This document shows, in pieces, positions 1 through 5,204 of a stretch of 10,277 nt of DNA. The stretch is from contig JAQTYS010000084.1 in assembly GCA_028688175.1 (NCBI GenBank), forward strand, positions 1-10,277. The letters are read 5' to 3'. A program made the position numbers and the translations under genes. How positions within the stretch are numbered: the first letter of the stretch is position 1; every line of letters begins with the position of its first letter. The stretch is from Methanothrix sp. (lineage in GTDB: Archaea > Halobacteriota > Methanosarcinia > Methanotrichales > Methanotrichaceae). The notes below the pieces were generated by a model that saw nothing but the letters and a program-made list of their open reading frames with translations, searched no databases and was not told where the DNA came from.

Positions 1-360
1 ATGTGCATGTTAACGGGCCTTTTGGTGCTATTACTGGCAGCACCGGCCTATGCATCAGGATTTTATGGATCGGGTCCATGTGAAGCAAGAAATGCAATCG
101 AAGCATACTGCATGAATCATGGAGGATGTCCTAAAGACGGATACTGCTATTTTCCGGACGGCAGCTTCTGTGAGCTTCGATCCTTTTACAATGGCACCTG
201 TCCGGGACGAGAGTACTACGAGCAGGCCATGTGGATGGCAGAGGCCTACCGCTTCCTTTATGACGACGGGATATACAGCACTCCTTACATACCCAACATA
301 TACCCATACAATTATCCCTATTACTATCGACCAACCTATGCTTATGGATATGGCATGTAG
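1..360 (+). CDS. Secreted Cys-rich DUF333-like protein with Tyr-rich tail (5' end may be cut)
   Basis: 119 residues from the first base of the window. Residues 3-18 are hydrophobic and end in APAYAS, a signal peptidase-like site, so the mature protein is probably outside the membrane. The signal lacks the usual basic N-terminus, so the true start may lie upstream of the window. The mature part has six cysteines (27, 37, 43, 49, 57, 67) and a core with C-x5-GGC, CYFPDGSFCE and an NGTC end, which resembles the short DUF333 domain (C..GG...C.fpDG..C....f..g.C) of small secreted proteins of unknown function. Three disulfides are possible. Residues 87-119 hold 12 tyrosines in 33, with prolines and glycines. 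The gene ends in four consecutive in-frame stops (TAG TAA TAG TAA, 358-369). It converges on the sulfite-reductase-like gene. The reading frame is convincing; the DUF333 link is from recalled consensus and the function is unknown. Confidence 0.7.
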   Translation: MCMLTGLLVLLLAAPAYASGFYGSGPCEARNAIEAYCMNHGGCPKDGYCYFPDGSFCELRSFYNGTCPGREYYEQAMWMAEAYRFLYDDGIYSTPYIPNIYPYNYPYYYRPTYAYGYGM

Positions 361-451
361 TAATAGTAATTGAGGAAATAGCCAATGGAATAGACGATAG
401 ATGAAGGAAGGGGGTGAAAATCGTCCCCATCCCATTAATCGCTTTGCATCT

Positions 452-1111
452 TTAAGCCAGGATGTCACGCTTGAAGTTCTCGAAGCCGATCTCCTCAATG
501 AACTCGCCCAGACGCTGTTTCTTGGCGTGGTCCTTATAGTAATTAATTATCTTGCCAATTAACGAGAAGACCTCCTCATCGGAAAGATTCTCGGCCAGCA
601 TCACACCCAACCGGGGCTTAACTCCGCTGCTTCCTCCTACTAAAAGCCTCCATCCCTTGGACATTCCGATCAAGCCGATATCTTTTACGGCAGGCTCGGC
701 ACAAGAGTTTGCGCAACCGGATACGCCAATCTTGAATTTCCAGGGTAGCGGCATGCCATGATATAACTCATCCAGCTTCAAGCCTACCCCCACGGAATCC
801 TGCTGGCCTCGCTTGCAGAAAGTGGTTCCGGGACAGATCTTGATGCTTCGCACACATAGACCAATGGCTGCCCCGGCCTTCATTCCCAAATCCTTCCAGG
901 CATCATCGATATCCTTGGGATCAATTCCAACGATGGCGATTCTCTGTGCAGAGGTGATCTTGAGAACTTTAGCATTGTATTTCTCTGCTACATCGGCAAT
1001 CTTGCGCAGACCGGCAGGATCTATTATACCGCCTGCTATATGTGGCGCTATGGCATAGGTCTCTTTATCCCTCTGCACAATTGCGCCCTTTTCCAGAATA
1101 TCTTTTGACAT
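452..1111 (-). CDS. Small siroheme/[4Fe-4S] nitrite/sulfite reductase-like protein
   Basis: 219 residues. It carries the cysteine pattern that binds the siroheme-coupled [4Fe-4S] cluster in sulfite and nitrite reductases: C93-x5-C99 (CPGTTFCKRG) and C133-x3-C137 in GVSGCANSCAEP, followed by DIGLIG. Residues 22-70 form the ferredoxin-like half domain that precedes the catalytic half (AGGIIDPAGLRKIADVAEKY, ITSAQRIAIVGI). At about 220 residues it is a single-repeat enzyme, less than half the length of assimilatory SirA/NirA enzymes, matching the small Dsr-like proteins known from methanogens, whose substrate is mostly unsettled. C86 is an extra cysteine. No additional CxxC ferredoxin motifs are fused, so electrons must come from a partner not encoded here. 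The ATG at 1111 has a GGAGA ribosome site at 1126-1122 and a TATA-like GTTATAG at 1173-1167. It lies 210 bp downstream of chaB behind a hairpin, so it is probably transcribed alone. The fold assignment is firm; the reaction is not. Confidence 0.88.
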   Translation of the reverse strand: MSKDILEKGAIVQRDKETYAIAPHIAGGIIDPAGLRKIADVAEKYNAKVLKITSAQRIAIVGIDPKDIDDAWKDLGMKAGAAIGLCVRSIKICPGTTFCKRGQQDSVGVGLKLDELYHGMPLPWKFKIGVSGCANSCAEPAVKDIGLIGMSKGWRLLVGGSSGVKPRLGVMLAENLSDEEVFSLIGKIINYYKDHAKKQRLGEFIEEIGFENFKRDILA

Positions 1112-1164
1112 GGTTTTGAGTTCTCCAATTGAGGAGCCACAGTTCTTCCCAGCAAAAAGGATTT

Positions 1165-1173
1165 CTCTATAAC
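1165..1173 (-). promoter_or_regulatory. TATA-like box for the sulfite-reductase-like gene
   Basis: GTTATAG(AG) on the minus strand lies about 55 bases upstream of the ATG at 1111. Initiation about 25 bases downstream would give a leader of roughly 30 nt that includes the GGAGA ribosome site. A second AT-rich element, GTATATTC at 1242-1235, is an alternative with a much longer leader. This is a pattern call only. Confidence 0.4.
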
Positions 1174-1253
1174 AATCACGAAAAAGCGCTATGAGAATTA
1201 AGCATTGAGAGATTTATTACATCTGATAAGAAGAGAATATACGAGACGAGGCT

Positions 1254-1307
1254 TGCTGATGAGGAGTCGTTTTTATGCATCCATCGCGGATTAATTCCTC
1301 ATCAGCA
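1254..1307 (-). repeat. 14-bp inverted repeat (hairpin) between chaB and the reductase gene
   Basis: The arms 1255-1265 (GCTGATGAGGA) and 1296-1306 (TCCTCATCAGC) are perfectly complementary over 11 bp. They extend by a T-A pair outside (1254/1307) and by a G.T and a T-A pair inside (1266/1295, 1267/1294), giving 14 pairs around a 26-nt loop. The element starts 15 bases after the chaB stop codon, so it would form at the 3' end of the chaB transcript. No T-run follows directly on the minus strand, so it is not a standard intrinsic terminator. It may be a 3'-end stabilising or processing structure, or a protein-binding palindrome. Confidence 0.6.
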
Positions 1308-1321
1308 TTGCTCAAAAGACA

Positions 1322-1627
1322 TCATGCCTGTGCCTTTGCCTGCGAGGCAGCCCCACTTGGCCTGCTCTTGCGGTGCCTTATGACATGGCGCGAGCGTCTT
1401 CCTGAGACCTCTTCGCTTTTTACCCACTCACCCGTCTCGTCGTCCTTCTCGTACTGCTCTTTCACGGCCGACCAGGCAGCTTCGTGAGATGCCTTCTCGC
1501 GATCTGCATCCTCAGTACTCTCTAAATCCTCCCAGCAGCTATTATAAGCTTTCATGTAAAGGGCCTTAGCGCGGCTGGGCAAATTTCGCACGCTCTTGGG
1601 CAGCTCGCTTATGCTCTGAAATGGCAT
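1322..1627 (-). CDS. chaB: ChaB family protein
   Basis: 101 residues. The N-terminal 70 residues match the ChaB family: MPFQSISELPKSVRNLPSRA, then KALYMKAYNSCWEDL, DREKASHEAAWSAVKEQYEK and a GEWVK end. In Escherichia coli ChaB is described as a regulator of the cation antiporter ChaA, but the family is widespread without ChaA and its general role is unclear; no transporter is encoded in this window. Residues 77-101 are a basic Arg/Lys/Ser/Ala tail (RRSRHVIRHRKSRPSG) beyond the usual length of about 75, which could bind nucleic acid or membrane; this is inference. The start is the ATG at 1627 because an excellent GGAGGTG ribosome site at 1640-1634 sits 7 bases upstream. An in-frame GTG at 1636 overlaps that site and is rejected. 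The gene lies 65 bp after the stop of the beta-propeller gene, with an inverted repeat in the gap. Confidence 0.88.
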   Translation of the reverse strand: MPFQSISELPKSVRNLPSRAKALYMKAYNSCWEDLESTEDADREKASHEAAWSAVKEQYEKDDETGEWVKSEEVSGRRSRHVIRHRKSRPSGAASQAKAQA

Positions 1628-1633
1628 CAAATA

Positions 1634-1640
1634 CACCTCC
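1634..1640 (-). promoter_or_regulatory. Ribosome binding site of chaB
   Basis: GGAGGTG on the minus strand, 7 bases before the ATG at 1627, fits the complement of the archaeal 16S 3' end. It decides the start, because the GTG that would lengthen the protein by three residues is part of the site. Confidence 0.85.
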
Positions 1641-1662
1641 TGTTAATGTTTGAGCTTTTTAG

Positions 1663-1691
1663 TAACCAGCTTACTATGAAGATCCTGGTTA
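1663..1691 (-). promoter_or_regulatory. Inverted repeat on the putative chaB core promoter
   Basis: TAACCAG (1663-1669) and CTGGTTA (1685-1691) form a 7-bp inverted repeat with a 15-base spacer. The arm farther from chaB overlaps a TATA-like minus-strand TTTTAACC (1694-1687), and the other arm lies where transcription would start, about 25 bases downstream. It could therefore be an operator. It could also be a hairpin ending the beta-propeller transcript, but no T-run follows on that strand. Confidence 0.35.
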
Positions 1692-1704
1692 AAAGGTTTT
1701 GGGA

Positions 1705-2967
1705 TCATGCAGTCTTGGGATCAGGAATGAATATCATCCCTTCCTTGCTCCACAGCAACCTTCCGTCGTCGCCCTTGACTGCCATTACCTGTACATTCTC
1801 AGATTCGCCCAGATTATAGACGATAAGATCTCGTTGTCCCTCACCGGTCAGGTCCGGTCCGGCTACGGCGTAGACCAGGCCAAAAAAGGGTTTCTGCCAG
1901 AGCAGCTCTCCATCTGATCCCTGAAGAATGACGATATCGCTACTAATCGAACCGTTCTCGGCATACTTGATAAGACTGACTGATATTTCGTCCTGACCGT
2001 CGCCGGTCAGATCTATCATCGGCATAGCCAGGGCCGGACCGGCAAAGCTGCGGTTCCAGAGGGGCATGTGCTCCTGGCCGTCTCTGGCTTCAAGTATAGT
2101 GGCAGTGATGTTCAGAGGGACTTCTTCGCCTGCATCCTCGCCGGCAATCGATCCGTTCAATTGATAAATCGCAGCAATGCTGTCTGTCACAATATCGTCG
2201 GTGAGGTTGCCGGCAGGATATTCAATTGCCAGGGCACCGGAAAACATTCTCTCCTCAAGATTTGTGCCATTGGAACCGTTTAACCGGGCAATGCTGGTGA
2301 ATATTCCATTGTTCATGCTGTCCATGCCGAACACGTGCACCAGGAATTCAGAGGCGTTGTTCCCACCGATATCTTGGACGGGATAGGCAAAGGTCAATGC
2401 CAACATATGAGATCTGCTCCAAATAACAGATCCATTGCCGCCGTAAATGGCGGAGACGCTGCTGTAAGGGATGAAGCTTCCAGCAGCCAGGATTTCGTTT
2501 ATCATGACATCCGTTTGGCCGTCGCCATTGAGGTCACCCGCTGTTTGGGCAAAGACCAGGGAGCCAGGATACTCTTTTTGCCACAAGATACTGCCGTTGC
2601 TGCCGTTAAGAGCCGAGATCTCCGAATCAAAGGCTCCTGTGCCGGCATCACTGCTGATGTTCATGACCAGGAGGTCGGTAGCGTTGTCCCCATTGAGATC
2701 AGCAGCAGGAAATGCCAGGCGGATGACTTGCGGCTCACTTTGCATCGGTGAGGAAAGGTTGGAATCATAATAGTTGTCTTCAAAATCAAGATCGCCAAAT
2801 GCGTATTCTGATGATTCAATATCTGATGAATTAATGGTAGTTTGGTTTAATGCAGTCTGATTTGATGCAGTTTGGCTGCTTGAATTCATTGCCATAAGAT
2901 CATCAATTGATTCGGATCCACTGCCCACTGCGACCCCCTGGGCCAGCAACAAGAAGCATGCGATCAA
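1705..2967 (-). CDS. Secreted FG-GAP/VCBS beta-propeller protein
   Basis: 420 residues from a TTG. Six units repeat every 53-65 residues. Each has an integrin-type calcium loop: DLNGDNATD (90), DLNGDGQTD (145), DIGGNNASE (199), NLTDDIVTD (254), DLTGDGQDE (319), DLTGEGQRD (372). Each loop is followed by an (N/D)G...LW strand such as NGSNGSILW (121), GGNGSVIW (176) or GSDGELLW (349). This is a beta-propeller, probably extracellular, with units 3 and 4 lacking key calcium ligands. Residues 28-50 are a Ser/Asn/Thr linker with NQT sequons, and sequons occur throughout, suggesting heavy N-glycosylation at the cell surface. The binding partner is unknown. The start is unclear: TTG 2967 has no ribosome site and begins inside the hydrophobic signal segment. 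The frame stays open to an AUA at 2988, where a full signal (KFITLYLIACFLLLAQGVAV) follows a strong ribosome site. That start would give 427 residues. Confidence 0.85.
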   Translation of the reverse strand: MIACFLLLAQGVAVGSGSESIDDLMAMNSSSQTASNQTALNQTTINSSDIESSEYAFGDLDFEDNYYDSNLSSPMQSEPQVIRLAFPAADLNGDNATDLLVMNISSDAGTGAFDSEISALNGSNGSILWQKEYPGSLVFAQTAGDLNGDGQTDVMINEILAAGSFIPYSSVSAIYGGNGSVIWSRSHMLALTFAYPVQDIGGNNASEFLVHVFGMDSMNNGIFTSIARLNGSNGTNLEERMFSGALAIEYPAGNLTDDIVTDSIAAIYQLNGSIAGEDAGEEVPLNITATILEARDGQEHMPLWNRSFAGPALAMPMIDLTGDGQDEISVSLIKYAENGSISSDIVILQGSDGELLWQKPFFGLVYAVAGPDLTGEGQRDLIVYNLGESENVQVMAVKGDDGRLLWSKEGMIFIPDPKTA

Positions 2968-2988
2968 ATAAAGAGTTATAAATTTTAT

Positions 2989-3000
2989 ATCAACTCCCCC
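2989..3000 (-). promoter_or_regulatory. Ribosome binding site in front of an AUA codon
   Basis: On the minus strand GGGGGAGTTGAT includes GGAGTTGAT, one mismatch from the ideal GGAGGTGAT. It directly precedes ATA AAA TTT (2988-2980) in the frame of the beta-propeller. The next canonical start downstream, TTG at 2967, is 21 bases further and has no such site. The in-frame stop TGA upstream (about 3012-3010) leaves no ATG, GTG or TTG between. Confidence 0.6.
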
Positions 3001-3064
3001 GTCAATATCTCATTATGAATGGAGTGCTTGGGATATGAACCTTCGCCTATTTCCCTGGAAAAGA

Positions 3065-3080
3065 CATATAAAATTTAAAT
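3065..3080 (-). promoter_or_regulatory. TATA-like promoter for the beta-propeller gene
   Basis: The minus strand reads ATTTAAATTTTATATG, an AT-rich archaeal TATA-type element. Initiation about 25 bases downstream (near 3042) would give a leader of about 50 nt that includes the ribosome site at 3000-2989. Confidence 0.5.
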
Positions 3081-3119
3081 TATGTCCCAATAAAATCGGC
3101 ATCCCAAAACTATTTCAAT

Positions 3120-3165
3120 AAAAAGCTCAAGCCGGGATAGCCAGAGAAAAGGCAGACCCGGCCTT
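3120..3165 (-). terminator. Hairpin and T-run ending the Thr-rich secreted gene
   Basis: The arms GCCGGG (3131-3136) and CCCGGC (3157-3162) pair. Inside, GCC (3140-3142) pairs with GGC (3151-3153) across an 8-base AGAGAAAA loop, with a 3-base internal loop on each side. On the minus strand the stem is followed by TTGAGC and then TTTTT (3124-3120). It lies 45 bases after the gene ending at 3210, so it fits a terminator for that gene. Confidence 0.6.
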
Positions 3166-3209
3166 GCCGCATCGTAGAGATGAAGCGAAATCAAGCAAGT
3201 TTTTTGCCC

Positions 3210-3950
3210 TTATATCGCCTTCATTTTTTTCATTTTTTCAGCCAATTGAGCTTTAAGTCTATCTTGATTTGCCTTCATCTTCTCGGCAGGAGTCATCACT
3301 TCTTCTGCGGCCGGGACGACCGTGGGATTTTCCTGGACCGTTGTCGTTTCGGGTGCGACGGTAGTATCTGCATCAGCGCTGCCCTGGCAATTTCCTGGCG
3401 GCGTGACGCCTTCATTTACAGAAATACTCAGATTGCCCAGGAAGTTCGCCATCATAGTCGCGCTCATATTTACGTCCGTCAGGATCATAGCCACGGTCAT
3501 ATTGTTCGGCTGGTAAGCGATGAGATTGCGATTTCCCAACTGTCCCAGGAGAACCGGTCCTGTCTCGGATTCATTATAAACGGTCTGAGCCATGATAGGA
3601 TCAAAAGCTTCCAGATAAGGCTTCAACTCTGCGGGCTCCACCTCTCTCTGGGGTGCCTCGCAGGGATAGAGAAGATGCAGTTCTACCCTATTTCCGTCCA
3701 GCAGCATTGATGCTGCAACCTCTCTTCCGCCGGTATAATTTGATTCTGCCATGGTTTCCGGCTCCACAACTACCTCTGGTGGAAGACAGAAGACAAGTTT
3801 GGCATAGCTTCCCATCTCAGCTCCTGTGCAAACGTCTTTTTCCTGGGCGATTGCAACGGAAAACACCGTCACGAGGCCAAGCATAATGCAGCAAAAAAGC
3901 AGCATCTTTCCAAGAGGCACAGATAGATCCTCCAATTTCCTAAATTTCAT
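3210..3950 (-). CDS. Secreted Thr-rich protein with basic C-terminal helix, function unknown
   Basis: 246 residues; I do not recognise the family. Residues 16-35 are a hydrophobic signal sequence (MLLFCCIMLGLVTVFSVAIA) ending in a plausible AIA cleavage site. The mature part has four cysteines (41, 55, 97, 188), sequons at NYT, NES, NMT, NMS and NLS, and a globular region of about 150 residues. A Thr/Pro/Glu/Ala linker (192-220, e.g. TTVAPETTTVQENPTVVPAA) leads to a basic, probably coiled-coil helix (KMKANQDRLKAQLAEKMKKM, 224-243). A surface protein whose C-terminal helix contacts a partner or the envelope is an inference. The start is ATG 3950: GAGGTG at 3962-3957 lies 6 bases upstream, while a GTG at 3959 is inside that site. 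A TATA-like AAATATTTAG (4004-3995) lies about 50 bases upstream. The gene is divergent from the lamin-tail pair. Confidence 0.8.
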   Translation of the reverse strand: MKFRKLEDLSVPLGKMLLFCCIMLGLVTVFSVAIAQEKDVCTGAEMGSYAKLVFCLPPEVVVEPETMAESNYTGGREVAASMLLDGNRVELHLLYPCEAPQREVEPAELKPYLEAFDPIMAQTVYNESETGPVLLGQLGNRNLIAYQPNNMTVAMILTDVNMSATMMANFLGNLSISVNEGVTPPGNCQGSADADTTVAPETTTVQENPTVVPAAEEVMTPAEKMKANQDRLKAQLAEKMKKMKAI

Positions 3951-3994
3951 CCAATCCACCTCATTGCTAATTTATTAAGTCTCCCTTGCAAATT

Positions 3995-4004
3995 CTAAAT
4001 ATTT
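3995..4004 (-). promoter_or_regulatory. TATA-like box for the Thr-rich secreted gene
   Basis: AAATATTTAG on the minus strand. Initiation about 25 bases downstream (near 3973) gives a leader of roughly 23 nt that holds the GAGGTG ribosome site. This is half of a divergent promoter region (3951-4135). Confidence 0.4.
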
Positions 4005-4069
4005 GTTTTCGCTTATACCTCTCAAACTATTTAGCCGTTTTCCAATCGCTTATAGAAAGCTCCGATATG

Positions 4070-4078
4070 ATAATATAC
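4070..4078 (+). promoter_or_regulatory. TATA-like box for the lamin-tail pair
   Basis: ATAATATAC lies about 65 bases upstream of the ATG at 4136. Initiation near 4100 would leave a leader of about 35 nt including the GGAGGAT ribosome site at 4120-4126. Confidence 0.4.
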
Positions 4079-4135
4079 TTGAAATAATCTGTGTACAAAT
4101 TTAGGATAAAAGCATGAGTGGAGGATAGAACAGTA

Positions 4136-4600
4136 ATGTCAATATCAATGGCAAAATATTTTGTCGCAGCTTTAATGTTTTTGACTATGAGCGCCTGCGC
4201 ATCGGTTGTCATAAACGAGATGGAGCTCAATCCACCGGAAGGCGGGGTGGATTGGGTTGAGATCTATAATCCCGATAACGAGAGCGTGGACATCAGCGGA
4301 TGGACGGCTGAGATCACCGATGGAAGCTGGGTAGGAAAGCTCCCTGCTGTGCCTGCAGGAACCATTCTGCCTGCCAAGGGCTTTTACGTCTTCAATGGCC
4401 AATCTTCCTGGAATCATAATGATGGCGGATATTCCACGCTGTATGATGCAGCCGGAGAGGAAATGGACAAGACGGCCAACCGGCAGGACTCCATGAACAA
4501 CGACTTCACCTACGGCAGGCATCCGGATGGCCATGATACAAATGCTGATGGCGACTGGGGCCTGGGCTCTGCCACCAAAGGCGAATCGAATATACGCTAA
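4136..4600 (+). CDS. Secreted single lamin-tail-domain protein, copy 1
   Basis: 154 residues: a signal sequence (1-20, MAKYFVAALMFLTMSA from residue 5) then one lamin-tail domain (LTD), an immunoglobulin-like beta fold. Diagnostic strands are VVINEMELNPPEGGVDWVEI (24-43), YNPDNESVDISGW (44-56), LPAKGFYVFNGQ (78-89) and DKTANRQD...DFTYGRHPDG. In bacteria and archaea LTDs occur on surface and secreted proteins, often beside nucleases or phosphatases, and are thought to mediate binding. Here the domain stands alone. C21 follows MSA, only a weak lipobox, so lipidation is uncertain. The start is ATG 4136, preceded by GGAGGAT at 4120-4126; a GTG at 4118 touches that site and is rejected, and ATG 4148 is the alternative. 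It is followed 4-19 bases later by a clear paralog, so the two are probably one transcript. Confidence 0.85.
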   Translation: MSISMAKYFVAALMFLTMSACASVVINEMELNPPEGGVDWVEIYNPDNESVDISGWTAEITDGSWVGKLPAVPAGTILPAKGFYVFNGQSSWNHNDGGYSTLYDAAGEEMDKTANRQDSMNNDFTYGRHPDGHDTNADGDWGLGSATKGESNIR

Positions 4601-4619
4601 TCTGATGGGTGTGAAAAAA

Positions 4620-5090
4620 ATGTTGCTTAAATCCGATATCGGCATCAAAGCGCTCCTGGCTTTCTGCGGCCTTATGGCCGTCTGTGGCCTGGGCATGTGC
4701 GACGTAGTCATCAATGAATTTGAGCTAAGCCCGCCCGACAATGGCACCATATGGGTAGAGCTTTACAATACCGGGGATGCAGCCGTGGATCTGACCGGCT
4801 GGAAGATCAATATCGTAGACAAACCCTGGGAAGGCCCCATCCTCCTGAAAGGCAGCATCGAGCCCAAGGGGTTCGTGGCTTTTGACGGTCAGGATACCTG
4901 GACTGCTACCGGCAATGGAACCGTATTCCTCTATGACGCCACTGGCACAGAGGTAGACAAGACATCCCAGCAGAGCGACAACTCCTATAGCGATTTCACC
5001 TACGGTCGCCTTCCGGATGGCAAGAAGACCGATACCAGGGCCGACTTCGCCTTCATGATGGCCAGCAAAGGCAGATCCAACGTAAGGTAG
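4620..5090 (+). CDS. Secreted single lamin-tail-domain protein, copy 2
   Basis: 156 residues: a signal segment (residues 9-26, IKALLAFCGLMAVCGLGM) and one lamin-tail domain: CDVVINEFELSPPDNGTIWV (27-46), ELYNTGDAAVDLTGW (47-61), EPKGFVAFDGQDTW (81-94), DKTSQQSD...DFTYGRLPDG (125-134) and ASKGRSNVR at the end. It matches the preceding gene along its whole length, including the DFTYGR-PDG motif and the ending (ATKGESNIR there), so the two arose by tandem duplication and have since diverged widely. A cysteine directly before the domain is conserved in both (C21 and C27). The start is uncertain: ATG 4620 has GGGTG about 7 bases upstream, whereas ATG 4605 lies 4 bases after the previous stop and would suit translational coupling. 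A hairpin and T-run follow at 5131-5182. Confidence 0.85.
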   Translation: MLLKSDIGIKALLAFCGLMAVCGLGMCDVVINEFELSPPDNGTIWVELYNTGDAAVDLTGWKINIVDKPWEGPILLKGSIEPKGFVAFDGQDTWTATGNGTVFLYDATGTEVDKTSQQSDNSYSDFTYGRLPDGKKTDTRADFAFMMASKGRSNVR

Positions 5091-5130
5091 AGCCCTGGCC
5101 TGGAACGAAGCTAAAAATAGACCATTATCA

Positions 5131-5196
5131 TCTCTGGCTCATTGAGCTGATGATAAGCCAAAGTGGCCAGAGAGACATTTTTCTTAGCCTAAAAAA
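5131..5196. terminator. Bidirectional terminator between convergent genes
   Basis: TCTCTGGC (5131-5138) and GCCAGAGA (5166-5173) form an 8-bp stem. On + it is followed by TTTTT (5178-5182) and serves the lamin-tail genes. On the minus strand TTTTTT (5196-5191) lies 9 bases past the stop of the gene ending at 5205. Archaeal transcription ends at oligo-T, so both directions are served within 70 bp. Confidence 0.6.
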
Positions 5197-5204
5197 TAGA
5201 GCAA

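Noticed and set aside
407..435. Possible terminator hairpin (GGGG/CCCC) between the first two convergent genes
   Set aside because: The stem is only four pairs with a loop of about 10 bases, and no T-run follows on either strand.
361..451. Gap between the first two convergent genes
   Set aside because: 91 bases with no open frame, repeat or clear signal beyond the extra stop codons.
1628..1636. Upstream GTG start for chaB (and similar GTGs at 3959 and 4118)
   Set aside because: In all three cases the GTG belongs to or touches the ribosome site (GGAGGTG, GAGGTG, GTGGAGG), with a well-spaced ATG just downstream.
3180..3710. 176-codon plus-strand frame opposite the Thr-rich secreted gene
   Set aside because: The minus-strand frame has a signal peptide, a strong ribosome site and a coherent layout; the plus frame has none and runs through the minus gene's 3' region.
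4172..4750. 192-codon minus-strand frame opposite the lamin-tail genes
   Set aside because: Both plus-strand genes carry clear lamin-tail motifs; this frame spans both genes and their junction without any recognisable domain.
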